A stretch of 64,000 nt of DNA from Hormoscilla sp. GM7CHS1pb (GCA_014323675.1 JACONN010000003.1:310001-374000); one strand, 5' to 3'; positions 8,521-18,379 are shown, counted from the stretch's first letter. Notes: generated by a model not told the origin, from the letters alone. Translations and numbers: made by a program.

Positions 8521-9930
8521 CTACTCGATCAGATCGAAGTTGTTAGAAGTAACAGTATTGGCCTGTACTCCCAGTAATGTCGCCAGAGCAACGTCAGCAC
8601 CATTGTTATACCCGCTGCCCAAGACGCCGTTCTCCAGGTAAATCACTGTATCATCACCAACCTGAGCAGCGCCAATTTGTCCTAAGTCAGCGGTGCCTAT
8701 ACCATCAGCGTCCGCCGCACTGAAGAGATCCCCATAGGTTACCGTTTGTCCGGCGATCGTAAAGGTGCGATCTCCGATGAGAAGGATATCGTTGTTTACG
8801 TCAAAGGATTGGATGAAGTCAGCTTGCTGTTGGGTAACTGCTTGGGGACCACCCGACACCGGATCTACTTCTGTTACGTCTATCAGATCGTAGACAAACA
8901 GATCCTCAGCATCAGCAGCAACGGCTCCAGCCTCGTTACCAATCAAAGTGTCACTACCTGCACCCCCCTCTAAAGTATCCGCGCCCAAACCACCAATCAG
9001 GCTATCATCACCATCTTCACCATCAATACTGTCATCTCCACCTTCGCCCAAGATGGTGTCATTACCTGCGCCACCCTCGATCGTATCGCCAAAGATGAAG
9101 TTCGGGTCTGTTGGGAATGATTCATCGCCACCTAATAGAGAGTCGTCACCATCTCCACCATTGAGGAAGTCGCGACCGGCGAGACCGCCCCGAACTGTGT
9201 CATTCCCTTCATCACCAAACAGATCGTCATCGCCGTAACCACCGACAACGCTGTCATCTCCCTCGCCGCCCAGCAGAGTGTCCTTGTCTGGATTGTTTGC
9301 ATTACCGCTATCTTCTCTGCCGATCGTGTCGTTCCCCAAGTCCCCAAAGATGACATCGCTGCCTCCGGTGTGATCGAGGTCTTCAGTGAAGATATCGATC
9401 ATATCGTCGTCCTTACCGCCATAGATAGTGTCACTGCCATCACTACCAAAGATCGTATCTTCACCCTGATTTCCAAAAATGAAGTCCCGAGTGATGCTCA
9501 GATCGCCAAACCCAATGCCAAAGGAGGGGTCGTCCCCAACTATAAAATCATTGCCAAGGTCTCCGTAGATGGTGTCATTGCCCAAATTACCTTCTATCGT
9601 GTCATCGTCCTGACCACCCCGGATGCTGTCGTTCGATTCATCACCGACAATACTGTCATTGCCAATATTACCTTGCATGAAGCTGGGGCCACCAAGACTC
9701 AGGATGATATCGTCACCCTTACCGCCATATATGTTGGCCGCTTTCCCTGGGACAGTGCCAATGAGAAAGTCATTGCCTCGATCGCCAAAGAGATATCCCT
9801 CGACACCAAATTCAAAACCTAGGGTATCGTCGCCGTCGCCCCCTCTGAGGGAATCAAACCCTACGGGTTCTCCTCTGTTAATCAAAACCGCATCATTTGG
9901 ACCCGGGCCGAGTATAGTCACTTCTCCCAT
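8521..9930 (-). CDS. RTX (haemolysin-type calcium-binding repeat) secreted protein
   Basis: The 469-aa acidic protein consists from about residue 25 to 325 of glycine-aspartate nonapeptides of the GGxGxDxxx type (for example GGDGDDTLG, GNLGNDTIYG, GGAGSDTLIG), which fold into a calcium-binding beta-roll outside the cell. There is no N-terminal signal peptide. The last ~130 residues lack repeats and resemble the C-terminal secretion region of cyanobacterial type I substrates. No enzymatic domain is visible, so it may be structural or surface-layer-like. The secretion cassette at 284-6085 is the obvious candidate exporter. Start ATG at 9930. Confidence 0.9.
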   Translation of the reverse strand: MGEVTILGPGPNDAVLINRGEPVGFDSLRGGDGDDTLGFEFGVEGYLFGDRGNDFLIGTVPGKAANIYGGKGDDIILSLGGPSFMQGNIGNDSIVGDESNDSIRGGQDDDTIEGNLGNDTIYGDLGNDFIVGDDPSFGIGFGDLSITRDFIFGNQGEDTIFGSDGSDTIYGGKDDDMIDIFTEDLDHTGGSDVIFGDLGNDTIGREDSGNANNPDKDTLLGGEGDDSVVGGYGDDDLFGDEGNDTVRGGLAGRDFLNGGDGDDSLLGGDESFPTDPNFIFGDTIEGGAGNDTILGEGGDDSIDGEDGDDSLIGGLGADTLEGGAGSDTLIGNEAGAVAADAEDLFVYDLIDVTEVDPVSGGPQAVTQQQADFIQSFDVNNDILLIGDRTFTIAGQTVTYGDLFSAADADGIGTADLGQIGAAQVGDDTVIYLENGVLGSGYNNGADVALATLLGVQANTVTSNNFDLIE

Positions 9931-10299
9931 TGTTCACTCCATCTCCTTCACTACAATTTCTGGCTGAGACGCATTACATCTTTCTATCTATCGAGGTTAT
10001 ATACCTCTGTCACCGGATTAGACCGGTAGTTTTGGCGCTGTTGTCTCACTTGACATCTATCAGAGGATATCATCTCATACCTGTCAAGTAACACAGGTGG
10101 CCGTCATCGATACCTACCCAACGGCTGCGATGGTCAGACCGACGTGATTTTTACAGAGATTATCATATCATCATCGAGCACGAAAATTTACTGTTTCCCG
10201 ATCGGCATTAAGAAGCCAAATCAGCTACTGTATACAACTTTGAGTGCAGGGATTTCGGAATCTGGCCAAAGAAGCCCCGAGCGTCTGGTAGCATGGTGG
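9931..10299. other. Upstream region of the RTX gene, no gene seen
   Basis: This 369-bp spacer separates the RTX gene start from the restored end of the glycosyltransferase gene. It contains short unconnected palindromes but no recognisable coding sequence. The RTX promoter must lie here, although no convincing -35/-10 pair could be fixed. Confidence 0.4.
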
Positions 10300-11591
10300 T
10301 TATTTCAGGGCAAAACCCTTGTTCTGCTTCTTCTTGCCTTTGGCTGCTGGCTTGGACTTCACCGGTGGCGATACCTGACCATTGGCCACATCCCGTACCA
10401 GTTGTAGATGTCGCGGTAACAACTTCGCCAGAGCATATCGCTCCTTGACTGTCTCCCGGGCCCCCGAGCGCGTAAATCGGCCATGCGGGTGGGATGATCC
10501 AGCACCTCACCGACTCTATCAGCTATCTGCTTGGGAGAAAAGAAGTCTACCAGTAAGCCATTTTCCCCATCCCGGATTACCTCCCGCACCGGTGGCGTGT
10601 CCGAGGCCACGATCGCACATCCCACCGACATGGACTCAATCATGGACCAGGATAAGACAAAGGGTCGAGTTAAATAAATATGGGCAGAAGATGCTTGAAT
10701 TACTTTTAAGTAAAGGCCATAGGGCAAGGAACCGACAAAATGCACTCGCGACCAATCTAGCTTAACTTTTTCTTGCATGTCTGCTTTATAGGTCTTGCCA
10801 TCGGGCAGGGATTTGCCATAACATACTCGTTCGGAACCGACAGCTACGACATGACAATTGGGTCTACGTTCCAGGAGATAAGCCAAGGATTCGATAAACT
10901 GGGGAAAGCCTCGATAGGGTTCCATGCCCCGGGACACGTAGGTGACAATCTCGTCAACTCCGGATAAATCTAATTCTGGCAACACCAGTTTGGCATCGGG
11001 TACGGGCTGAAAGTAATCTGTATCTACCCCATCATGAATTACGGAAATCTTATCGTGGAATTCTGGCGGAAACTGGGACTTTTGCCACTCGGTGGGGGAC
11101 AGTCCCCAGTCACAGGCGTACAAATCTTGGCATATGGGGGCATTCTTTAACCGGATGCGACAGAGATCGTCTACTGTCAGGGGGTCCGCTGGGTCAAAGT
11201 CGGCGTCAGAACCCCGGGAATGATAGAACCATTCAAAGAAACACATCAGTTTTGTCTTGGGAAAGGCGTCTTTCATAAACAGGGTCGGCCCCCAACCGGA
11301 ATGTCCGTAAACTATATCTGGGAAAAATCCCATTGATTTGAGTTTTTCGGCAATGCGAAATACCGCTTGTCCTTGCAATACGGCATTCTCTAGGGTCCGG
11401 ACATAATGATGGGTTTCTGGACGCGCTTCCCTACTGGGGGTATAGACAACCTTTTGTACTCCCGGTATCACCCATTCTGGGCGTTCGTTTTTGGTGGCAA
11501 ATACTACCTGATTTTTAGGGTCCCTACCAAAGGAGGTAGCTAGATGACGAAACTGGGCCGGAAAATTGGGATGTAGAAATAAAATTCTCAT
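10300..11591 (-). CDS. Glycosyltransferase family 4, frame broken near the C-terminus
   Basis: A GT-B glycosyltransferase starts with MRILFLHPNFPAQFRHLA and has the C-terminal family 4 donor-site signature SWSMIESMSVGCAIVASD (the E-x7-E motif) at about residues 315-335. As read, the frame runs to 10359 with an implausible tail. Adding one base to the C run at 10461-10465 (a G run on the coding strand) restores GARETVKERYALAKLLPRH and a Lys-rich tail ending at 10300, giving 430 aa. It would transfer a sugar from a nucleotide donor in the cytoplasm. Start ATG at 11591. Confidence 0.85.
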
Positions 11592-11936
11592 TGTCAGTGG
11601 TTAGTTGTTATTTGTTAGTGGTTAGTTGTTATTTGGTAATTGCTCAAGATCTTGGTGGTGAAGGAATATGGGTACTGCCGGTACTGCATAGTTACTCGGG
11701 CCATCGGACTGGAGTGAACAGCCCTTGTACTGCCTCGGAATGCCTAACAGGACAAGAGCAATTTTTGAGGAGCGAAAACTTCTCAAATGCTTACGGGGTG
11801 GGGGGTTTTGACCTCGAAGTGGTGAGTCGGCAGCCGAGCGCCCGAATATGCAGTTGAGATGCGCGACAGCTGATTTTTTTCAAAATCCCGCGCCCAGGGT
11901 TGACAAATTCGATAAATAAGTAGTAAGTTGGAAGAC

Positions 11937-12338
11937 ATGACTAAGAATTGGCTTGCTGACCTCGACCAAGACACAGAGAATCTCGACCCAAAAAGTCGGG
12001 AAGTTTTGCAGCGGTTACTCAATTACCTAGAAGACCTATACAGCCAAAACCTTGAATTGAAAGCTGACAATCAACGATTGAGAGATGAAATAGCCGCGCT
12101 CAAAGGGCACAAGGGAAAACCTGACATCAAACCTCAAGCCAAAGCTGATACTTCTAAAGCTGATACTTCTGCGGAGGCCAAACCAGAGCAGCCCAATAGT
12201 CGAGAGCGAAAAAAGAAAAAACCGAAAACCCCCCCCAGGAACGTCGCCAACTTATTCATATTGACAGAGAAGAGGTTATCAAACTGGCTCGGAGTAACTT
12301 GCCGTCAGATATCACCCATAGAGGCTACCGAGAAGTAA
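11937..12338 (+). CDS. IS66 transposase, N-terminal frame
   Basis: This frame encodes the helical N-terminal part of the transposase (DNA-binding and leucine-zipper-like region: coiled coil around VLQRLLNYLEDLYSQNLELK, then a Lys/Ala-rich linker with two copies of KADTS). After the run of eight C at 12229-12236 the frame diverges from the family. Adding one C joins it to the downstream frame and yields a single protein of 515 aa. The start is ATG 11937; TTG at 11928 is also possible. Confidence 0.8.
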   Translation: MTKNWLADLDQDTENLDPKSREVLQRLLNYLEDLYSQNLELKADNQRLRDEIAALKGHKGKPDIKPQAKADTSKADTSAEAKPEQPNSRERKKKKPKTPPRNVANLFILTEKRLSNWLGVTCRQISPIEATEK

Positions 12339-13483
12339 CAATTCAAAATATTATATTTAAAACAGACACGGTTATTTATCGACTAGAAAGACTCTATTCA
12401 CCTAGTACGGAGAAATTTTACGAAGCCCAGTTGCCGCAAGGATTAAAAGGCAAATCTTACGGGAGTGAACTCGAAGCATTTGTTCTCACTTTGTATTATC
12501 AGTTACGAGTGCCAGAAGAAAAGATTCTTAAATTGTTGCCGTCTCAGGGAATAGTAATCTCGGCGGGAAAAATATCTAACTTAATAACTCGGCAATATTT
12601 AAGAGAATTTACTGAAGAACGAAATGCTATTTTAGAAGCGGGACTGGGCAGTACCAGTTATCACCAAATTGATGATACGGGGATGCGGGTTAATGGGAAA
12701 AATTGCTATGTATTCACACTCTGCAATCCTTACTATAGCAGTTTTTTTACCAGAGAGCGCAAAAACTCTGAAACAGTTCTCCAAATGTTAAACGAATTGC
12801 AGTTGGATCCAACTGAATTAGCAGTTGTTCAATCAGATGATTTAGTTGACAGTATTTTGCCTGACAAGAAGAAAAAGCAGCTCGGGGACTACATAGATAT
12901 TTTGGTGGCTGATGACGCGGGACAATTTCACAACCAGACGAACCATCGTAGTTTATGCTGGATTCATGAAGGACGACACTACGAAAAGCTGACTCCTCTG
13001 GTTCCCTCTCATCAAAAAAGCCTGGCACAATTTCTCTCTTATTTTTGGATTTACTATTATCAACTCAAAGCCTATCAACAGCAAAGCACAGAAGAGCAGC
13101 GACAACAAAAACTGTTGCTTGAAACCGAATTTGACAAATTGTTTTCCCGTCAAACCGGATACAGTGCTTTAGATCATAGAATTGATTTAACAAAACAGAA
13201 GAAGCCTTATTTACTATTAGTTCTAGATTTTCCTGAAGTTCCTCTTGACAATAATGAGGCAGAGCGGACAGTCCGGGAGTATGTGATTAAGCGCAAAATC
13301 TCCAATGGAACCCGCACTCTACAGGGGACTCAGGCGTGGGAAGTGTTTTTGGCTCTGGTTGACACCTGCCGCAAAAACGGAGTGAATTTTTATTCGTACA
13401 TTAAGGATCGAATTTCCAAATCTTTCAAGATGCCAGCGTTGTCCACGCTAATTCAACAGATGCAGCCGCCAAAACCAACATAA
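12299..13483 (+). CDS. IS66 transposase, catalytic part
   Basis: The 394-aa frame contains the DDE nuclease core of IS66 transposases: the zinc-lacking linker, the YHQIDDTGMRVNGKNCYVFT segment with the first Asp, ILVADDAGQF with the second, and the C-terminal LDNNEAERTVREYVIKRK with the Glu. It overlaps the upstream frame by 40 bp. Expression as one protein would need a frame change at the C8 run, or the run is one base too short in the assembly. The same arrangement occurs in copy 2. Confidence 0.9.
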   Translation: MPSDITHRGYREVTIQNIIFKTDTVIYRLERLYSPSTEKFYEAQLPQGLKGKSYGSELEAFVLTLYYQLRVPEEKILKLLPSQGIVISAGKISNLITRQYLREFTEERNAILEAGLGSTSYHQIDDTGMRVNGKNCYVFTLCNPYYSSFFTRERKNSETVLQMLNELQLDPTELAVVQSDDLVDSILPDKKKKQLGDYIDILVADDAGQFHNQTNHRSLCWIHEGRHYEKLTPLVPSHQKSLAQFLSYFWIYYYQLKAYQQQSTEEQRQQKLLLETEFDKLFSRQTGYSALDHRIDLTKQKKPYLLLVLDFPEVPLDNNEAERTVREYVIKRKISNGTRTLQGTQAWEVFLALVDTCRKNGVNFYSYIKDRISKSFKMPALSTLIQQMQPPKPT

Positions 13484-13667
13484 ACATAAACCATTGACTC
13501 CAAGTCTCGCTTGTGTAGTTTCCACCTAAGCACCAAGGGTGTTACAGCTCCTTGTTATAAAGGACAGACTCATTAAGTGCGACATCAGCTCCTGTTTAAA
13601 AAGCTGCAGGAGCTACTCTCGTGTGGAAATCACTCCCCACCAACATATTGAGCAACTTCGTTATTTG

Positions 13668-13992
13668 TTAGTGGTTAGTTGTTATTTGTCAGATTATACA
13701 AGACACAAGACAGAGATGTCCTCACACCGCGAGTGCGGGTACCGGCGACAGTCCCCTGCTAGGAAGTCGATGTAATGGTCGTCATATTGGCCACAGTCCC
13801 CCGATCGCGCCTGATTTGTGCTATGATTCTCCAGACTGCATGGGGCGATCGGGCCTGGGAAGCCGTAAAGTGTGTCTTACTACAAACGGAGGCAGTCGGT
13901 GCCAAACAATTCTATTGAGAATCTAAACAGTGGCAGGCTTTCGGCGTTGATGGGATATCTTGGATAATTATGTATTCAGGAACACATTGATT
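13668..13992. other. Spacer between IS66 copy 1 and the DUF6464 gene
   Basis: It begins with the remaining half of the GTTAGTTGTTATTTG simple repeat that was the insertion target. The rest is unrecognised sequence with HIP1-like sites and no coding potential that could be supported. Confidence 0.4.
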
Positions 13993-14352
13993 ATGGAGCC
14001 AGATTCTCTACCCACAGAGGTAATTCTGACGCATCCGCGTCAGACCCTTGGAAACTTGACACTAGATTGGAATCCCCAACCCGGTCACTATCTCGACCTC
14101 AAAGGTAAAACCTACGCTGTCCTAGAACGTCGCCACCGCTACAAGCTGAAGTCAGGACGCTATCGCTTGCACAAAATTGCAATTATTGTCCAGTCCGCAC
14201 CACGTCCAGCGGAGAAAAGTCTGATCCATGGACGCTGGGTGCTGGGAGACGCCAGTTGTCGCTTCAATGCTCATTCTGAACTGGTGCGCTGTGCAGTTAA
14301 CCCAGTGGGACCATGCGATTCCTGTCGTTTTTATGAAAAATCTTTGCCTTAG
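13993..14352 (+). CDS. DUF6464-type conserved cyanobacterial protein
   Basis: The 119-aa protein starts MEPDSLPTEVILTHPRQTLG and ends with a cysteine cluster in LGDASCRFNAHSELVRCAVN and CDSCRFYE. The four cysteines could bind a metal. The pattern matches a conserved cyanobacterial family that I recall as DUF6464; its function is unknown. A TTG at 13960 would add 11 residues, but ATG 13993 fits the usual family start better. Confidence 0.75.
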   Translation: MEPDSLPTEVILTHPRQTLGNLTLDWNPQPGHYLDLKGKTYAVLERRHRYKLKSGRYRLHKIAIIVQSAPRPAEKSLIHGRWVLGDASCRFNAHSELVRCAVNPVGPCDSCRFYEKSLP

Positions 14353-14395
14353 GTGGGCGCGACCCACCTTAAAAGTGTTTGAGCTATTGTTCGCC

Positions 14396-15399
14396 TTACT
14401 GCCCATTTTCTAACATCTCTCCTACTGCCAAGCGGACGCCATTGGCAAAATCCCACCCAGACTGAGCGCGTTTACCTGCTAGCTGGACTTGCCGCAATAG
14501 TAATAATCCTTCGCCAGTTTGAATAATTGGTCCTATCCGCTTGGCAATGCTCACTACTTCTCCAGGACGCCCAGCATTGCCAGACAGTGAGGCCCAATTC
14601 TGTTCTAAAATGGCCAATTCTGCCGGTAGCTGATGCCAGTATCGATCGCCGATCGGGGCTGTGGCCGTAATTTTCAAGGATTGACCGCGAAATGAGGCTA
14701 CCGAGTTGGGGAAAAATCCTCTAATTTGATTGTGCAGGGCGATCGCGCTTTGGGACCATGAGAGCAAGTAATGCTCTTTTTTAATCAGTGGGGCATAGGT
14801 TGCTGCCGAAGCATCTTGCCGAATGGGTGTAATTTCAGAACGTTCCCACTTCAGCAGGGTTTCTACTAACAAATCAGCCCCGTACTGGCAAGGGTCCCAG
14901 CCAAGTCCTGGGCATTATCGAGTAACCCAATAGGAGTAAAAGCTTTCAGTAGCATATCACCTGTATCCATGCCAGCATCCATCAGCATGGTAGTAATGCC
15001 AGTTGACCTCTCACCATGATATAGACTCCACTGAATTGGTGCAGCCCCCCGATACTTGGGTAAAATCGAACCGTGAACGTTAATGCATCCCAGTTTGGGC
15101 ATGTCCAGAATCTTTTTAGAAAGAATTTGCCCGTAGGCTACCACTACGAATACATCGGCCTGGGCCTGTTGCAATTGGGTGAGGGTGGCGGCATCTTTTT
15201 TTATCCGTTGGGGCTGCCAAACTGGTAAGTTATGAGTCAGTGCTAGAGTTTTTACAGGTGTTGGTGTGAGTTTCTTACCGCGTCCCCGCTGTTTATCTGG
15301 CTGGGTAACTACGCCTGCAACTTCAAATTCGGGAGTGGACAGCAGGCGATCGAGACTGGGGACGGCAAATTCAGGGGTTCCGAAGAAAATTACTTTCAT
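14396..15399 (-). CDS. fmt: Methionyl-tRNA formyltransferase, frame broken once
   Basis: The N-terminal frame ([20 protein letters not shown], with the formyl-folate site around [17 protein letters not shown]) stops in STGLIC. The C-terminal frame ([17 protein letters not shown] onward) continues the family sequence. Adding one base to CCCC at 14878-14881 joins them through [11 protein letters not shown] and gives 334 aa, the normal length. The enzyme formylates initiator Met-tRNA with 10-formyl-tetrahydrofolate. Because it is nearly essential in bacteria, a true null is unlikely; a sequencing indel is the simplest reading. Confidence 0.92.
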
Positions 15400-15480
15400 T
15401 AGCTAAGGCGAGATCTAGTAGAGTCGGAGAGTAAGCAATGACAAAAAACAAGCATAAAGGCAAGTGATGTTCTCGCTTTT

Positions 15481-15726
15481 ATGTCTGAAATTGTCCCAGA
15501 TACAGCAGAAAATAGTCTGGTTGAGAAACAAGAACTTTTCCGTATCGCTTTGACGCAGGTAATGCGGGATATGCGCAAGCAAGTTGGACTTACAGAACTT
15601 GAACTTGCTCAAAAACTTGGTGTTGAACTCAACTGGGTTATAGAGTTGGAAAGTGCTAACCACGATCGCACAATGAAGTCAGTATTAGCTTATCTGGATG
15701 CTTTAGGGGCTTGCTTTCAGGTGTAA
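15481..15726 (+). CDS. Small XRE-type helix-turn-helix protein
   Basis: The 81-aa protein contains one lambda-repressor-like helix-turn-helix (about residues 25-75: MRDMRKQVGLTELELAQKLG then VELNWVIELES). This resembles HigA/MqsA-type antitoxin domains, but no toxin gene adjoins it. The next bases (15727-15850) contain only a GACAGGCAAGATGCCTGTCC palindrome. It may be an orphan antitoxin or a small regulator; targets are unknown. It is divergent from fmt. Confidence 0.65.
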   Translation: MSEIVPDTAENSLVEKQELFRIALTQVMRDMRKQVGLTELELAQKLGVELNWVIELESANHDRTMKSVLAYLDALGACFQV

Positions 15727-15850
15727 ATTATGAGATCTGATGAACAGGTGGCAGTAGTGACAACAGAACTGAGTATGCCTAAGCAAAAAACGGATGCAGC
15801 TGTACCTGGCTAATGATAGATAAGATGCCGGGACAGGCAAGATGCCTGTC

Positions 15851-16921
15851 CTACGCGATCGCCTTTCTGATTGCTTGGGCGGTGGCGGGTGCGAGTAAGA
15901 TGCCATTGCGATAGTGACCTGTGGCTAGCAATATGTTATCATAACCTGGCAGATGACCGATAATGGGGGCTAGCTGTCCTTCCGGACGGGGACGTAAACC
16001 CGACCATTGCTTGACGATCGCCCCATCTGCAAGGGCGGGACAAATGGCGATCGCCTTTTCCTTAACCACCTGCAAATTCCTCGGGTCTGCTACTATTTCA
16101 CCTGTAGCTGTGGGAAATTCTACGGTGGATCCCACCCAGTAATTCCGTCCCCGTGGGACGATATGGATATCATCTGCTGTAATAGCGGGCTGAAACTCCT
16201 GATTTCCCAAGCTCACTCCCCCATACTCTACAGCTTGCCCTAATACTGGGCGAATGTCAATATTTTTTTGTAAAGATTTTGTTAACTCTGTAGATCCCAA
16301 CCCAGCTGCAATTACTAAGCGATCGCACTCTAATTGTCCCGTATTAGTCTGAATAAGACAGCGGCCTCCGGAGTTTGTTGCTAACCCCTCTACATGAACG
16401 CCAAACTGAAATGTAACGCCATTGCCTTGGGCTGCGGTAACCAAGGCATGGGTGAGAGCAGTAGGATCTACTTGTCTATCTTGGGGAGAATAGATCGCAC
16501 CGTAGAAGCGATCGCTCAAATGGGGACAGTGAGATAATAAGCGATCGGCATCCCAAATTTCCAGTTGCCAGCCCTGAGATCGACGAATTTCTGCTAACTG
16601 TTGCCCTTTTTCTAACTCTTCGGACTCAGTGCAAAGCTTGAGAATGCCTTGACGATTAAAAGGGATCTGACCCTGTGTAATCTCTTCTAGTTCTGTAATC
16701 AAAGTTTCATAGCGTCGGATACTAGTTTGGCGCAGTTCCCAGGCCCGGCCCTTGACTTTCCCAGAGATAATGCCCATCATCACCCCGAGGGCCGCACCTG
16801 TTGCTGCTTGGGCGGGGGGTTGCTTGTCAATGACAGTGATTTGTAGTCCCTGAACTTGGCTGAGTTCATAGGCTGTCATGGCCCCGATCGCGCCACAGCC
16901 GATGATGATTACAAGAGTCAT
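15851..16921 (-). CDS. thiO: FAD-dependent glycine oxidase-like protein (ThiO family)
   Basis: The 356-aa DAO-family flavoprotein has the N-terminal dinucleotide motif GCGAIGAMTAYELS (residues 8-21) and the C-terminal ThiO-type block GLRPRPEGQLAPIIGHLPG ... ATGHYRNGILLAPATAQAI. ThiO oxidises glycine to iminoglycine for the thiazole of thiamine. In many cyanobacteria ThiO is fused to ThiG; here it stands alone. A different D-amino-acid oxidase specificity cannot be excluded. It lies 67 bp upstream of nothing co-directional; psbQ starts on the same strand further right and ends before it. Confidence 0.75.
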   Translation of the reverse strand: MTLVIIIGCGAIGAMTAYELSQVQGLQITVIDKQPPAQAATGAALGVMMGIISGKVKGRAWELRQTSIRRYETLITELEEITQGQIPFNRQGILKLCTESEELEKGQQLAEIRRSQGWQLEIWDADRLLSHCPHLSDRFYGAIYSPQDRQVDPTALTHALVTAAQGNGVTFQFGVHVEGLATNSGGRCLIQTNTGQLECDRLVIAAGLGSTELTKSLQKNIDIRPVLGQAVEYGGVSLGNQEFQPAITADDIHIVPRGRNYWVGSTVEFPTATGEIVADPRNLQVVKEKAIAICPALADGAIVKQWSGLRPRPEGQLAPIIGHLPGYDNILLATGHYRNGILLAPATAQAIRKAIA

Positions 16922-16988
16922 AATTCTAGAATAGTCAGGTGGCGTAAGCCACCCGAGAGTAAAAACAGAGAAGTCGGAAAGTCAGAGA

Positions 16989-17432
16989 CTAACCCTTTGT
17001 GGGAATCAGATCCAAGAAACTGTCAAAATCCTTAATGGCAGCTTTGTAACTAACCGCTGCTTGGGCATAGCTGTTTGCTTCGGCAGCTGCGTCAATGGCT
17101 ACTATGTCCTTAAACAGCTTATCTGTGGCCGCTATTGCTGCTTTTTCATCTGGGGGAAGCAGGTTACGAGCCAAACTTTTCATCTGACGGCGTAAGTCTC
17201 CCAGGGGTCCGTGGATAAAGTTGCCGACAAATACCCAGTCCCGTTCTTCGATCAGATCCTCTAGTTCTGGCATCCGATCGCGGGTGGCAAGTATTGTGGG
17301 AAGGAAGATTTTAACTTGGGCTAGCTTGGACTGGTCATATAGGGGCGGCTGGGCTGTGGGCGTGGCACAGCTGACTACAAACACTGTCACCAGTGCCAAT
17401 ACTAAAGCTAGAAAAGAGCGATATCGTAACAT
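16989..17432 (-). CDS. psbQ: Photosystem II extrinsic lipoprotein PsbQ (CyanoQ)
   Basis: The 147-aa protein has a lipoprotein signal peptide (hydrophobic residues 8-20, lipobox ending VVSC with Cys22) and then a four-helix PsbQ-type domain with the block DWVFVGNFIHGPLGDLRRQM. CyanoQ sits on the lumenal side of photosystem II and stabilises the oxygen-evolving complex. This gene is strong evidence that the host is a cyanobacterium. Start ATG 17432. Confidence 0.92.
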   Translation of the reverse strand: MLRYRSFLALVLALVTVFVVSCATPTAQPPLYDQSKLAQVKIFLPTILATRDRMPELEDLIEERDWVFVGNFIHGPLGDLRRQMKSLARNLLPPDEKAAIAATDKLFKDIVAIDAAAEANSYAQAAVSYKAAIKDFDSFLDLIPTKG

Positions 17433-17530
17433 AACTTCGTCCTATCTTGCTATTCAACAAATGAAACTGCCCCAGGTGGGGGCGATTATGTTAAAAAAAT
17501 ATATCAGAATTCTGCATCTGATTTAACCAA

Positions 17531-18379
17531 CTAAGTTTCTTGACGGCGCAGAAAGGGCAGGAGAACCTCGCTAACCTTTTCATGCCAGTCCTCTTGAGCA
17601 TAATGTCCGACCTGTTCTAAGGGGACTACTTCGGCATTGGCCAGGGAACTGGCAAAGCTTTGGGCCTGGCTTAAGGGTAACCAGGGGTCTGAGGTGCCCC
17701 AAACGATCAGGGTTGGTTGCGGCCATTGGCTAAAGCCCTTCTCTATTTCTGCGGTCACCTGCTGTAGCCGGAGGTTGCGGACGGTGATAAACAGGGCACG
17801 TCCGGCTGCCGAACTTTGGAGAAAGGGACGGCGATAGACATCTAAATCTTTATCTGCTACCTGGTAGGGGCCGCCGCCTTCCAAAGTGCGATCGACCAAC
17901 AGGGGGTCTTGGGTAAATACCTCTCCCAGCAAGGGCAACCCTAACTGTTTGATCTTCCAGGGCAACTGGGCCTCGGTGGAAAGGGGGGTATTCAGGACTG
18001 CCAAGCGTGCGATCTTCTCAGGGTGACGCAGAGCATATTGTAAACCGGCAGATCCGACAAATCCTTGCACGACCAGGGAAATGCGATCGAGTTCTAATGC
18101 ATCTATGAATGTTGCCAAGGCCGTTACGAAGGCATCGGGGCGGTAGGCAAAGTCCCGTTTGCCTGGTTTAGCAGAGAAACCGAAACCGATCCAGTCCGGG
18201 GCGATCGCGCGAAACCCCTGTTCGGCCAAGACTGGCAGAATGTCCCGATAGCTGTAACTCTGGGAGACCAAGCCGTGTAGCAGCAGCACCGGTGGTTGGT
18301 CGCTATTATTTACTGGTAAAGACTCCCGATAAAACCAATCTAGGGCTCCGACCTTAAGAAAATGCTCCTCAACTGACAC
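17531..18379 (-). CDS. Alpha/beta-fold hydrolase-like protein without a canonical nucleophile
   Basis: The 282-aa protein shows the fold signatures PPVLLLHGLVSQSYSYRDIL (oxyanion HG motif), DWIGFGFSAKP, the late acid region VWGTSDPWLP and the His region QVGHYAQEDWHEKV. The nucleophile elbow reads LVVQGFVGSAG, where Ser or Asp is expected after VVQ/VGH; here it is Gly. Either a later residue acts, or the protein is not a classical hydrolase. I believe cyanobacterial relatives share this elbow. It is 98 bp upstream of psbQ on the same strand. Confidence 0.75.
   Translation of the reverse strand: MSVEEHFLKVGALDWFYRESLPVNNSDQPPVLLLHGLVSQSYSYRDILPVLAEQGFRAIAPDWIGFGFSAKPGKRDFAYRPDAFVTALATFIDALELDRISLVVQGFVGSAGLQYALRHPEKIARLAVLNTPLSTEAQLPWKIKQLGLPLLGEVFTQDPLLVDRTLEGGGPYQVADKDLDVYRRPFLQSSAAGRALFITVRNLRLQQVTAEIEKGFSQWPQPTLIVWGTSDPWLPLSQAQSFASSLANAEVVPLEQVGHYAQEDWHEKVSEVLLPFLRRQET

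Larger units (their letters stand above)
11636..13659 (+). mobile_element. IS66-family insertion sequence, copy 1
   Basis: The element is 2024 bp. Its ends form imperfect terminal inverted repeats, GTAATTGCTCAAGATCTTGG on the left and GAAGTTGCTCAATATGTTGG (complement) on the right. It is flanked by the 8-bp direct repeat GTTATTTG (11628-11635 and 13660-13667), the target size typical of IS66. It sits within a simple repeat built from GTTAGTTGTTATTT. It carries two overlapping transposase frames. A second copy of equal length and identical proteins lies at 23304-25327 in the opposite orientation. Confidence 0.95.

Noticed and set aside
8948..9967. Plus-strand open frames opposite the RTX gene
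   Set aside because: They are rich in Ser/Pro because they mirror GGxGxD codons; no start signals or domains.
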